Positions 45,577 through 57,083 of a DNA stretch of 64,000 nt are shown here, piece by piece. The stretch is from contig NC_081406.1 in the NCBI RefSeq assembly GCF_030272615.1, positions 245,575,218 to 245,639,217 of the forward strand. The letters run 5' to 3'. The position numbers were made by a program, and so were the translations under genes. Within the stretch, counting starts at the first letter, position 1. The number at the start of each line of letters is the position of its first letter. The notes under the pieces were generated by a model. That model had not been told where the DNA came from. It saw only the letters and a list, made by a program, of their open reading frames with translations, and did no database searches. Source of the DNA: Cryptomeria japonica. Its lineage: Eukaryota; Streptophyta; Pinopsida; Cupressales; Cupressaceae.

Positions 45577-46629
45577 CTACTGATCATTCCTGTTATAGTT
45601 GCCTCTGTTATTATTGCCCATGTTATTATTATTATTATTTCCATTCCTCTGATATTGATTAGGAAGTGGCCTTCTTTCAGAAGAATTATTCCTTTGACCT
45701 TTGTTGAAATTAGTGTTCCCATTGAATTCCTGCTTCCTTTTAAATGAGTGGTTCCCATTATAGTTCCGCCCTACTAGTGTTTGAATCTTCCTCTCTTGCC
45801 TTAGGGACTTTTCAAGTACTTCATTCATGTTTTTGGGTCCATGCATGTCAACCTCTGCCCCTATGTTGGTATTTAGCCCCAAAATGAACTTCCTTGCTTG
45901 GCCTTCTTCATCTTTCTGGTACATAGGTACATACTTAAGCAATTTGGCAAACTTATCCCAATATCGTTGAACGGATAGGGGCCCTTGACGTAGATTATGG
46001 AATTCTGTCACCTTCTCATCAAAGAACAATTGAGGGAGCCACCTATCTCGAAAGTGGTGAACAAATTGATCCCATGTGACTGTATCCCTGCTATACCCAT
46101 TTTGTTCCTTGGTGTTGGTCCACCAACTAGCTACCTCCCCTGCGAGTTGATAGGAACCCCATAAAGCCTTGGTTGTTTCACTAAAATCTCTTAGTTCAAA
46201 ATACTTTTCCATTTCATTTAGCCAATTCTCAGCTCCTTCACCAATTTGCCTCCCATCGAACTTAGGAGGGGTGATATTCTTTAAGTCCTTGGAGAGTTCC
46301 AATATGTTATTTTCCTTTCTATTACCCATCATATTCCCTTGATTGCTACTAGGGTTTCCATTTTTGGTACCACTTCTATTTTCAAAGTCATTCTGCCTTT
46401 CCCTAAGGTCCTGCATTGATTGTTCCAAGAAGTTGATTTTATCTCTTTGTTCGATTAGAAGGTCGATTATAGCTTGGACCCCATCTTCGTTATTTCCTAG
46501 GTTGTGTTGATCCTCTTCATGGTCTTCCTCATGGTTTTCTTCATGGTTTTCCTCATGGTTTTCTTCTCTTTGACTCCTAGTCCATCTTCCATTACCTCTT
46601 CCTCTTCCTCTTCCTCTTCCTCTAGCCAT
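45577..46629 (-). pseudogene. Gypsy gag (truncated by TAG)
   Basis: The 350-codon frame from ATG 46629 starts MARGRGRGRGRGNGR, followed by a Glu/His-rich repeat (EENHEENHEENHEEDHEED), a short coiled region (~55-75), and the retrotransposon Gag domain at ~115-270 (ENWLNEMEKYFEL, ALWGSYQLAGEVASWW, FRDRWLPQLFFDEKVTEF, LSVQRYWDKFAKLLKY). An Asn-rich tail then runs to the stop at 45579-45577. Gag forms the virus-like particle. The missing C-terminal zinc knuckle lies in frame just beyond the stop. Confidence 0.9.
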
Positions 46630-46767
46630 TCTAGGTTTTTACCTGAAAGTTAAATTACGTAGTTAGTTCTTGATTCAGGATTTTAAAATCTAATTTCTAC
46701 CATTGCAAAAACATTCCCTTAGTTGTATAAATTGAAGTGAGCACAAGGCCTAGATTTGAACCTTTGT

Positions 46768-46777
46768 TCTGATACCA
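46768..46777 (-). promoter_or_regulatory. Primer-binding site (methionine tRNA type)
   Basis: On the minus strand TGGTATCAGA lies two bases after the 5' LTR end (46780). It is complementary to the 3' end of initiator methionine tRNA, the usual minus-strand primer of plant chromoviruses. Confidence 0.9.
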
Positions 46778-46779
46778 CA

Positions 46780-47771
46780 TGTAATAACCCACCTTAATTA
46801 ACCCAACAAAATTGACCATTCTTTTTTTTTGTTTAATTTAATCATTGTGTTTGATTCAATTGCATACTCCGGGCATCCATCCATTTGGATTAGGCATTCA
46901 TCCATATGGGATGAGCATCTAACCATACGGGTTAGGCATCGGCCCATACGGGACATAAGATTTCATCTATCCAATACGGGATAGGCATCTACCCATATGG
47001 GGTAGGCATCGGTCCATACAGGACATAAGATTTCATCTATCCAATACGGGATAGGCATCTACCCATATGGGGTAGGCATCTATCCAATCGGGATAGGAGG
47101 TGCTCTGGCCAGAGACTTAGGCTCATCGGGACCATTCGGGTTCTGAGCCACTCACTAAGTACTACACTCTTCTAACAGAAGTGCACCGAGGTCGCCGTCC
47201 TTAGGAGTAATTAAATAACATAATACAAGCTTGAATTCCGCCTTAGAATTTGGCTTAAAGCCTCAAGAAGTCAAGTGAATCCATATGGGATTCCTTCCGA
47301 GTATGCATTGAATTACTTTTTCTAATTTAATTATCTTATCTTTCAAAATAGGATTCTTACTCATTCTTTCTTTTACCAAGCCTAGACCCCACCCATGAAC
47401 GCCTGAGTACGAGGGACAACTCCGTCCCAAGACTGCCTACATACCCGCTTCGGCACGGGATCAAGGCGTAAAGTATGTAGTTCTATTTTCTATTCTATGG
47501 TTTGATGTAAACTGATTAGACTTAGTGGGGGAGTTACATGCAAGATGGTGGTGGAGAATCCTCTAGAAGCTTCTTATTCTTCCTACAACATGTGCCATAA
47601 TTGGATGTGGAAATTAAATAAATAAAAATAATGTATATTTTCCATGTGTGTGTGTGCGTGTTATTATTTTTCATTCTTTTTATAACATTTACTCAATCAT
47701 TTAAATAGCTTATCCAAAGATAAAATATTATTGTGATTTAAATCCAAAAGTGATAAAGGAGGGTTGTGACA
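46780..47771 (-). repeat. 5' LTR of the gypsy element (992 bp)
   Basis: It is the partner of the LTR at 41057-42045, with the same ends and the same 70-bp tandem array (46934-47003 and 47004-47073). Differences from the other LTR are mostly C/T transitions, many at CG or its TG/CA products, consistent with decay of methylated cytosines. Confidence 0.95.
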
Positions 47772-47776
47772 AATGA

Positions 47777-48866
47777 CTTAAGATGCAAGAAATAAATGAC
47801 ATAAGATAAGATAAGATCTAATGACACAAATAAACTTAGCATGTACCTTACTCACACCAACACATAAGACAATCAATATGTAAACATAAATTTAAAATAA
47901 AATGAATAATTAAATCATTTTTCAGACTATATGATAATGTTCAAAAGCAAATGGTATACTCTTTATTCATAGAAGCTAACTTATTTAAGTAATCATGATT
48001 TAAAATAGTTATACAAAAAAATTATCTTTTAAATAATGAAAATAAAAAACACGGAGAAGGTAATTTTGATGGAAAGGCTGTACTATATTTATTTATATAA
48101 CAATTTTTCACATAAAAAATTAAAATCGCAATAAACAAAATTGCTTTAAATAAAAGTTATATATCAAGTGACATGTGCCTCACCATTATTAAAGTGCATG
48201 TAATTATTCATTTAAGAGAGTTTAGAGAGCATATACACCATCCATGTAATTTGTTTCTGACTTTAATAATTAAAAAATCTAGAAAAAACTAGAAAATGTT
48301 AATAGGCATTCTCATAAATGTTAATTAAGTCATGTGTCACCTATGTAAAGAATATTAGTCAAAATAAATATATCCTGTGATAACAAAACAAAACTAATGA
48401 TTAGTTTATTTTGTAAAGATTAATTAAAAGTTAAAAACTTTGAACACAATATTTAGCTATTGTGAAATGTACTAATAATATGACCTATTGGCCAACAAAG
48501 GTGTTTGACCTTTCTCCTTTCTCAAGCTTAGAAAGCTTGAAAATATCACATTGGAAGGGACTTGATTTTTTAGTTAGTGAGAACACGTTTTATGATTGGA
48601 TTGTCCTTTGGTGTTAACCTTCACATGATGATTAAGTCTTGTCTGTGTGAGATCTGAAGTATTAGGAACTGATACAAATTGATGATTACTTTAAGTGTAA
48701 CATATGCAAATTCTATTATAGGTCATGTTTTATCTCAAATTTGCAAGTGATGAAGATTGCTTGCAAATTTTGATGTTTTAATTAAGTATTGATGGCCTTG
48801 CAATTGTGGTGGCATTTGAATGGTCAAGTCTTTTGGTGGTAGGAGGTCTACTGATAGTTTAGAAGC
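47777..48866. other. AT-rich stretch without recognised gene
   Basis: No coding, RNA or repeat signal was seen apart from local A/T runs. Confidence 0.4.
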
Positions 48867-49545
48867 ATTCTATTTGATATCAAAGGATCATCTAAGAAGA
48901 GGTTGGGTTTTGAACCACATCTTAAAGAAGATATTCATGTTCCCTAATTTTGTTCTAGGCTTATTGATGGCTCACAAGCATTCTAAAATTCTCAAGGATC
49001 ACCTAAGGAGAGGTTGGGTCTTGAGCCACACTTTAAAGAAGATATTCAAGTGCCAGTTATTTTGTTCTATTGAAGGCTTATTGATGGTCTATAAGATTTC
49101 TAGGATGCCCATGGATCATCATAGGAGACGTCAGTTCTTGAACCACTATATTCTAAAGAAAATATCCAAGTGTTATAATTTTATTTTTTTGAAGACTTAT
49201 TGATAGCTTATAAGCATTCTAGGATGCCCTAGAAACACCTAAGGAGAGGTCAAGGCTTGAACCACTTCCTAAAGAGAATATTCAAGTAGTCTAATTTTGT
49301 CTTATTGAAGGCTTATTGACGACTCATGAACATTCTAGGATATCTTAGGATCACCTAAAGAGAGGTTAGGTCTTGAACCACATTCTAAAGAAAATATTCA
49401 AGTACGTTAATTTTGTTCTATTATTAATGACTTGTCGAAGGTTCATAAACATTCCATAATACCAAAAGATTACCTAGAAAAAGTAGAGTCTTGAACCACT
49501 CCCTAAAAAAGATATTAAATGCCCTCGTTTTGTTTTATTTAATCT
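48867..49545. repeat. Six-copy ~117-bp tandem array
   Basis: Imperfect head-to-tail units begin near 48867, 48980, 49097, 49216, 49332 and 49450. Each runs through CATTCTA(G/A), GGATCA(C/T)CTAAG(G/A)AGAGGT, TCTTGAACCACA, TAAAGAA(G/A)ATATTCAAG and TTTTGTTCTATTGAAGGCTTA TTGATG. Unit length is near 117, equal to 39 codons, so the first three units share one open frame (48820-49203) that repeats DHLRRGWVLNHILKKIFKC-like motifs. Units 4-6 contain stops. No known repeat protein family was recognised, and the length does not match 35-residue PPR units. Confidence 0.88.
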
Positions 49546-50506
49546 TGTAAAAAATATCATTTGGGAAATGTAGGATTGCAAATAACACCTCAAAATGTTC
49601 TTTATGCCATGATCATGGCAAACTTTTCTAAGAAGTTGGCTAGGATCATGCCATGTATAGAGGTTAGGTGATATAGAGAATCAATGCTTGTGCTTCAACC
49701 AATGCAGACGTTGTGTAAGATGATCCTTCGAGTGGAGTTGCTAGTTTGGATTCGACCAAGCATTTGGTCAAGGGACAAGGCCCTGAAGGTTAGATAGCTG
49801 GCGTCAATCAAAACAGAAGTCCAAGAGAATATAGCATGGACACCAACACTCTACTCTATCTACATTATGCCAGAATATGGTCAACATCTTTTGGAGTTTG
49901 AAGCGCCTACACTTTATCGTGGCTTGAAAATGGAAAACTAGTTGATTTTACCAAAAAGGACTGAAATTCTTTGCGAGTTGCAGCTTTCCAGTTCAGAGGA
50001 ATTGATTGGAAAAGGTTAGGTGAAGGTTGATGGGTGGTCTAGTCATGACTTTGACCATGGTGGCTCTTTCAGGAATTGTGATCTGCCCTTCATGGATGGT
50101 TTGCATTAGTCTCAAAAAAAAGAGTACAAAAGTAATCGCAAGCCTTAATAATGCAGCTATAAACTTTTCTCTTTCTGAACTTGGGATCAAAGAATATGTT
50201 TCTAGTTGTAGATTAAATTCCAAGGAATGGCTTAAAAACTGTCCCTTTTTCTGGAAAAAAAACACAGATTAGATGTGCTATCACATGAATACGTCATATT
50301 CCTTAACAACACTTGTGGTTAGCTCAGGATAAGCAGAGTCTGAGTAGCATAAGCAACCCGAGAAGTTGACATGTGAAAAGCATGCCTAAATCTTGTGGCC
50401 TACCTCCAACACTCGAACATAGACATCAAACGAATTGTATGTCATATCAAACACTTTAATTCTTTTTAGTTTTAGACGATCTATTTTTTTCCATCAGGAA
50501 AATGGA
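49546..50506. other. Possible degenerate gene fragments
   Basis: At 49840-49940 the plus strand reads coding-like residues (for example YIMPEYGQHLLEFEAPTLYR) but hits stops. At 50265-49993 the minus strand has an 80-codon frame preceded by a TTTTTTTTCCAG acceptor-like motif. Neither belongs to a family I recognise. This could be an old pseudogene or chance. Confidence 0.2.
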
Positions 50507-50623
50507 TCAGAATGATCTGATTGATGCGTCCATACTTTCGCCGCTTTTTACATCACTGATTTTTATCTGCCGTTTTACTGTTTCTCCGCGAATTTCGCTG
50601 GCAGAGTTATCATCTGCTTCCCC
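50507..50623 (-). CDS. Candidate terminal exon, unidentified gene
   Basis: A CG-rich island of about 120 bp stands out from AT-rich surroundings. On the minus strand, TGCTTTGACAG precedes a 39-codon phase-0 frame, GEADDNSASEIRGETVKRQI..., ending in TGA at 50509-50507. The residue mix is charged and protein-like. On the plus strand, a competing reading has an acceptor-like CCATCAG and a 50-codon frame from ATG 50502. Neither is recognised, and upstream exons were not found. It could be a real exon, a stranded gene fragment, or part of an unknown element. Confidence 0.25.
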   Translation of the reverse strand, partial: GEADDNSASEIRGETVKRQIKISDVKSGESMDASIRSF

Positions 50624-51249
50624 CTGTCAAAGCAGAATCAAAAAGATTTTCTTTGATTTCTAAGCTTAAAAGTGTTAAACACTTAGAGTTGATTGACATT
50701 CTTTACATTTAATATGTTGCTTAGTGTGTGTGGTTTAAGGTTGGTTGTTCTTTTATTTTATTTGTGTACAATGTTTCTATTATCTTCTCATTTTTTTTAT
50801 AATTCAAAATAATTTTTTCACTGAAATTTATTTATGGTAACAAGTATAGTGTTTTTCAAGATTCTATTAAACATCAAGTTGAAATTTATGAGAGATGTTT
50901 AAATTTTTGTTTGACATTAATATATTTAGATCTGTATCAATTTCAGTTATAAATTATATATTTAAAATAAACATTACTAGCAATCGCATCTTGGTGTGCA
51001 ATGGGTACAACGAAGAGGTGTGGAAAGTTGATTAGGAAAAAATTAGTTTTTTTTTTTTTTGCATATAATCATTTAGTACATGCGATCCATTGGTAGGTCA
51101 TTTAGCAAATGATGTTTGTGTAATAAACAACTTAATGGAGAAGTGATAGGTTCAAATTAACTATGCATCCACTCACAATGATCTAAATATAGGTGAAATG
51201 AAACCTCTAGATCATAAAGGTAATCAGGCTTCATCACCAATAGGCTCAT
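50624..51249. other. AT-rich spacer
   Basis: No recognised feature. It contains a T-rich run near 51047-51060. Confidence 0.4.
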
Positions 51250-52208
51250 GAAATGTTTGCAATGGAGGGAGAGAGAGGGGGGGTAAGGAAATTGAGATAC
51301 AGAAGAAGATGGTGATGGAGGTGGAGAAGGAGGAGAGGGATATAGAGGGGGGAGAGGGGCAAATAAAGTGAAAAGAGAGACATAAATAGATACGAAAGAG
51401 AAAAATAAATAGAGGAGAGAGAGGGAGAGATAGAAAGATAAAGATAGAGATAAGAAGTGTTATATAGAGAGAGGGAGAGAGAGGGAGACATGTATAGGGT
51501 TAGAGAGATGACAAATAAAGAGATAGAAGAAGAAGTATAAAGAGATAGATATAGAGAGGGAGATGGAGAGAGGGAGAGATAGGGATGGATAGAAAGAGTG
51601 AGACGTGTCTATATATAGAGGTGGAGAAAGGAATATAGAAGTATGATGAAGATAGAGGGGGAGAGGAAGAAGGCCGAGAGAAATAGACATAAAGAAGTAG
51701 AGGCATAGATAATGGTAGAGAGATAAAGATGAAGAGATAGACAAATATAGAGGAAGAGGGAAAGGGAGAGATAAAGATTGAGAGGGAGAGATTGATAGAA
51801 AAAGAGAAAAAGATAATAGATATATAGGAAGAGAGAAGGAGGGGGAGAGATAAAGAGGAAGAAATAGATAGATATAGAGGGAGAGAAAAATAGAGATAAA
51901 GATATATGTGGCACTACGATAGATTAATAGAGATATAGAGATATAATAAGACATAGAGAGAGGGAAAGAGGGAAAGAGAGACAATAAGATATATAAAGAG
52001 GGGGAGAGATAGAGAGAGGGAGAGAGAAAGAGATAGAAATAGAGGGAGAGATAGAAGAAGAAATATGAAGAGATAGATATAGAGAGGGAGATAGAGACAT
52101 GGAGAGAGATGGATGGTTAGAGAGAGGAAGATATATCTAGAGTTAGAGGGGGAGAAAGGAAGATAGAAGTAGAGATGAAGAAAGAGGGGCAGAGGAAGAG
52201 GGAGAGAA

Positions 52209-52255
<47 letters not shown>

Positions 52256-53285
52256 AATATGCAGATATAAAGGACGAGGGAGAGGGAGAGGGAGAGATAG
52301 ATAGAGAGAGAAATAAATAAATAGATAGATATATAGGAAGAGGGAGAGGGAGAGATAAATAGGAAGATATGGATAGATATAGAGAAAGAGTGAGAGATAG
52401 AGATATATGTGGCACTATGATAGATTGGTGGAGAGATAGATTTATAAGAGAATATAGAGAGAGGGGGAGAGGGAGAGAGACAATGATATATATAGAGAGA
52501 AAGAAGGAGGGAGAAATAGATAGGGAGAGAAAAATAGGTCAAGATAAAGAGGGATAGAGAAAAATATAAAAATAAAGGGAGAGATAAAAGAAGAAATATG
52601 AAGAGATAGATATAGGAGGGAGATGGAGAGAGGGTGGGAGATGGATGGATAGAGAGATGAAACATATCCAAAGACTTTAGAGGGGGAGAGATGAAGATAG
52701 AAGCAAAGATGAAGATAGAGGAGAAGAGGAAGAGGGAGAAAAATAGATAGAGAGAGGTAGAGGGAGATATAAAAATGAAGAGATAGACATATATAGAGGA
52801 AAAGGGAGAGGGAAAGGAAGAGATAAAGATAGAGAGAGATAGAGAGGGAGAGGTAGACATAAAGAGAGAAAGAGATGGGTAGATATATAAGGAGAGGGAG
52901 AAATAGAGAGGATGAGATAGATAAATAGACGTAGAAGAAGAGGGAGAGGGAGAGATAAAGATATATGTGATAGTATGATAGATTGATGGAGAGATATAAA
53001 TATAAGAAGATATAGAGAGGGGAGAGGGAGAGGAAGATAATGAGATATATAGAGAAGGAGAGAGATAGAGATGGAGATCTAGAAATAGGGTGAGATAGAG
53101 CGAGGGAGAGAGAAATTAGGCGAGAGAAAGAGATAGAAATAGAGGGAGAGATAGAAGAATAAATATGAAGAGATAAATATAGTGAGGGAGATTGAGAGAG
53201 GGAGGGAGATAGATGGATAGACAGAGGGAGACATATCTAAAGTTATAGGGGGGAGAGGAAGAGGGAGAGAAATAGATAGGGAGAC
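51250..53285. repeat. 2-kb purine-rich satellite-like block, ~0.53-kb higher-order period
   Basis: The plus strand is almost entirely G and A with scattered TA (GAGAGGGAGAGATAGA-type sequence). Landmarks recur in the same order. The block near ACATATCTAAAGTTATAG occurs at about 51602, 52129, 52662 and 53229. GAAGAGATAGATATAG occurs at about 51535, 52070, 52600 and 53168 (first and last diverged). ATATATGTGGCACTA-like sequence occurs at about 51902, 52401 and 52949. Spacing is about 500-570 bp, giving nearly four higher-order copies. Minus-strand frames of up to 247 codons of Ser/Leu/Ile/Tyr/Pro are artefacts of composition. Confidence 0.88.
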
Positions 53286-54690
53286 ACATCAATTTACCAT
53301 ATATCAAATGCACTCCACATAAAGCAATTTCACTTGACGACATTATCATAATCCTCATAAATTTCATCCATTCATAAGACATGCATCATATTTCTAACAT
53401 CATAATAAAGTCCTACAAATCAAATAAATGACATACACCATCTCAATGGTATCCTATCTTGGAATCATATAAAATTCTATATCCATAATGCATAGAAATG
53501 AAGCATCAATATATCAATGTTATCCAATCCTGGGATCATATAAAATTCTATATCCATAATGCATAGAAATGAAGCATCCATAATAGTTCCAACATGAAAA
53601 TAACTGAAATGCTAGGACGGGTCGGGGTAGGGCCTTACAAAAATCACCACACAATCCAACAATCTACAACTGTTTTACAAACGTTTTTATATGTCTTTGT
53701 TGAAAAACAGTTTGTTTTAGTTGCCCAACTGTCGAACTTCTTAGATTATCAATAACATGCACGTTGGTGCCATTGCTTCCTCTGATTCATTCCAGTTTCC
53801 ACCAATCGTCAACAGACAACTCGACGAGTCAAAACGAGTCCATTGTGGTCCCCACCAAATCTCAAAGGTTATCGACATATCGCCACCTGATGGAAGTGTA
53901 ACTCATTAGTTCTTCACGCTTTGTTACACCCGATCTTCAATACCCGATAGTGGGTCCCTCACAAGCCTCTTATCAGTTGATCGTCGCTCGATGGAAGTGT
54001 AACTTTCATTATTACCAAGCTTGTTCCACCCGATCTCTCATCCCAGATAGTGGGGCCCTCACAAGTCTCTTATCGGTTGATCGCACTTTGTCAAAAAAGT
54101 GACTTTGGCTACCAAAAACTCATGTTCGGCTGATAACACTTCTGCGTGATACCAAAACACCGACATAGTCTTTATCACCATGGAATGAGACTTTCTTTAC
54201 CTCCTTCAGACAGTCTTACCGAAAACCCAAGTTACACCGAAACAGTCTTTTTCACCTAGACCACTTTGAAGTCTTCTCGACATAGTATCTCATCGGAGAA
54301 ACAAAGTGACTTCGACTGACTATTTGGAGTATCTTAGTGACATCGAATGTCACACCGAAACCGCTTCATGTCGGCAAGACACATCAACTGTCTCCCTAAC
54401 ATCGATAAGAGGAGTGACTTCTCCGAACTGCTGGTGGAGTCTTATTGAACCCAGATGCTATGCCAAAATCATTGCTTCTCTAGCTGAGTGCATAACACGA
54501 AGGTTATTCAAACTGAACTGCCCATTCCAAGACCAAGTGCCATCTGTTTGAGATTTCAACCAGTAAGTTTGAGACACCCATTCTCGAGAGGAAGTGTGGC
54601 AGAATTGCACGACAGAATTGCACCTATTTTCATGATCTGCCCATCATCCATTGGTTCGAGCACTCAAATGATTTGATTGTGCATCATCCC
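53286..54690. other. LTR-like region with two short duplications
   Basis: A 71-bp direct duplication has ATCATATAAAATTCTATATC at 53464 and 53535. GGTCGGGGTAGGGCCTTACA ends at about 53640 and resembles an LTR terminus. A ~101-bp duplication starts GATGGAAGTGTAACT at 53889 and 53990 and includes CCGATAGTGGGTCCCTCACA/CAGATAGTGGGGCCCTCACA. From 54100 to 54560 the sequence is richer in G+C with repeated ACCGAAA/GACATCG/AGTCTT motifs, like U3 regions of plant LTR elements. No coding region was recognised. Confidence 0.45.
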
Positions 54691-56250
54691 TCATGGTTGT
54701 GGATTTGGTTGTTTTGAGATTTATTGCTAACATTCTTTGTCAAGCAATTGAGGAAGTGGGCCCTTAGAATGTTGTGCAAGTTATAACAAACATTGCCAAA
54801 CATTGTATGGTTGTTGGGTTTTTGGTTGAGAAGTGTTATTCACACATTTTTTAAACACCTTTTTATGTCCACTCCCTCAACCTAATGCTACAAAAATTGA
54901 TAGCGAAATTGATTTAGATCGAACAATTGTATGTTGAGGCCGAAGAGATCCAAATATTCATCACCAACCACCATATCTCACAAGGAATATTGAGAAAATT
55001 CTTGAAAATGGATTTGTTGAAAGTAAGTTAAATAATAAATATGTTTCACTTTAGTAAACTTTTTCAGTTTTATTTTAAATTCATTTTTTGTAAATTTAAT
55101 ATTATTTTTTTATTTTCAAACAAATTGTTGAGACCCATTTTGCCTCCAACATAATTGTATTGAGATGACTTGTAAAAATTTGTGGGGCACTTTCTAACAT
55201 GATTATTAACTCAAGTCAGTCCATATTTGGGCAATCTAGTACTACAAGGGAATCAAAGGTAAAGCAAATGATCCCAAGTGACATTTGAGTGGATTGTGTT
55301 GAATATCTCCTCAGTTCAGTAGACCCATATTAGGTATTATTTGTTATACCAACATGGATAGGCCTTGTTTGGGTGAGGTATATGATGGCATTGACTCAAT
55401 GATTGAGAAGATAAAAATCATGAAAAATGTGAAAGACAAGATCTTGAAGAAAATTATTCAAATAATTATACAAAATCATCGAAGAGAGATGAAACAAAAT
55501 GTTCACTTTGTTGCATTTGTTTGTCTTTGCATTGAGTCCCAAATAATATAGATCCCAACTCCTTTCTATGACAAGAGTTGCCCCATATAGAGATGTTAAA
55601 ACTCAAAGGTACAAGGCAAAAATTCACAGGCTCTTCATTCATTATGACACGCAGGATGCACAATGAGGGTTGAGTTCATGGGCTTTGCATGCTCCAACGA
55701 TTGTGGTCTTGATGTTCTTTAGGACAATCATATGGTTGATACTCATAGTTGATAGTAATTCCATGGCTAATCATGCATGCACCTGCAACCTCTTGCAATC
55801 AAAATTTTATTGCAAGTTTTATTAAAAAAAAATCTTTTCTTTTTAAGTTTTTAGTTTATTTTATTTTATACTTAATTTTTTTCAATTTGTAACTCTTAAC
55901 TTTCTAATTATGTCCTAATAGTTGTTAGTTCATCTACACCTAAGAAAAAATGAAGCACATACTCCTTCATCCACTCAATAAAACACAATAAAGTACACTC
56001 AAAAAAGGAAAAGGACTTGGTGTATGTGTATTTAAACTTGCTACTTGTTACACACAAACAAGGTGGCTACAAGGAAGTAGAATATTGAGCCAAAGCATAT
56101 TGACTTTAATGCTTCCACTACACACTTTGTTGCATTTGATGTTGACAATGACTATGATCCAACTACTGAGCATGAGAGCGCTAGTAGTAGTGGTAGTGGT
56201 AGTGCCAGTACCACTAACACAATTTGTGGTTCTTTCAATTTACCACTATG
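54691..56250 (+). pseudogene. Second hAT transposase relic
   Basis: Plus-strand fragments align in order with plant DUF659/hATC transposases. At 54730-55020 are ILCQAIEEVGP, NVVQVITNIAKHC, VVGFLVEKCYSHIF and EIQIFITNHHISQGILRKFL. A GTAAGT donor-like site at 55023 and the resumption THFASNIIVL near 55133 suggest a ~110-bp intron. DRPCLGEVYDGIDSMIEKIK lies at 55356-55415. At 55950-56080 is the dimerisation region, STYSFIHSIKHNKVHSKKEK. A Ser/Gly tail follows to 56250. The N-terminal BED finger is missing. Numerous stops show inactivity. It is not a copy of the hAT relic at 11.2 kb, since the sequences differ widely. Confidence 0.8.
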
Positions 56251-57083
56251 TGTATTATCTAATATGGATGGTATTTTTGATAGACCCATATGATATTTGA
56301 TCAATGATGGTTGGTTGCTGAGACTTGACATTATTATTTTTTATCTTTAATATATATCATGACATTTGAGTTTGACTAATATTTGATTATTAATATGATG
56401 GTACATTTTTCTATGTTATTTGACTATTAATATGATAGTATATTTCGAACATAATTACTTGGGAAATGGTTTCCAAAAATTTCAAACAAATTCAAATGGT
56501 AAGTGTATGACTGAATTTCATAACCTTTCCCAACATTCCACTTGCATATGCCCAAAAGCATGCCTTAAAATAAGTATGAGTACCTATCAAAGCATAACCA
56601 ATAGGATTTTTGTCAGAAGTTGTAGTCACAATTGTCATGGTAGAAATTCATGCAAATACATTGAAGCATAGGTATATCATGTAAAATGTTATGCAAAAAG
56701 ATTCAAAGGGAAGTTATTATTGACAACAATTATTTAGAAGTACCCATGAAGTGGGTTTGTTTAAGAATTCCTATAAAATTTCAAGCAAAATGTGTTTAGT
56801 AGTTGTAAAGTCAAACTGCACAATGTTTGCCAACATCCTTCTACCCTATGCCAAAATGAGCACTTTGGAATAGAGTATGGACATCCATCAAATCATGAAA
56901 GATAGAGGATGTCATATGTTGTAGTTGATCTGAGAGATTCACATGTAGAAGATGGAAATGTAGACAAGGTGGGTGATGAGAGAAGTTTATAGTCTTGTTT
57001 TCCAAGGATTTATTATGATGTTCATGATGATACTTCAGACTTTGATACTATGATGACACTATTTACTATGCTATTTCCTTAGA
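56251..57083. other. hAT 3' flank / unassigned
   Basis: AT-rich, no gene seen. Terminal inverted repeats of the preceding hAT relic were not located. Confidence 0.35.

Larger units (their letters stand above)
41057..47771 (-). mobile_element. Structurally complete Ty3/gypsy retrotransposon with AATGA duplication
   Basis: The 6,715-bp element reads on the minus strand as 5' LTR (47771-46780), primer-binding site, gag, protease, pol, polypurine tract and 3' LTR (42045-41057). AATGA occurs directly outside both ends (41052-41056 and 47772-47776). By eye the LTRs differ at about 29 positions over ~990 bp plus one 3-nt indel, mostly transitions, so the insertion is moderately old. The chromodomain-like pol C-terminus points to a chromovirus. 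One stop, one frameshift and two catalytic substitutions make this copy non-autonomous. Confidence 0.96.

Noticed and set aside
45391..45747. Plus-strand 118-codon hydrophobic frame
   Set aside because: It is the antisense shadow of the gypsy gag/zinc-knuckle region.
48867..49545. CRISPR-like or PPR-repeat array
   Set aside because: Units are contiguous with no spacers, which excludes CRISPR. The 39-codon unit and its residues do not match the 35-residue PPR pattern.
52117..52860. A 247-codon minus-strand open frame (and neighbours of 174, 101 and 90 codons) rich in Ser, Leu, Ile, Tyr and Pro
   Set aside because: It is the pyrimidine strand of the GA-rich repeat. Open frames follow from the lack of stop codons in CT-rich sequence and no domain is present.
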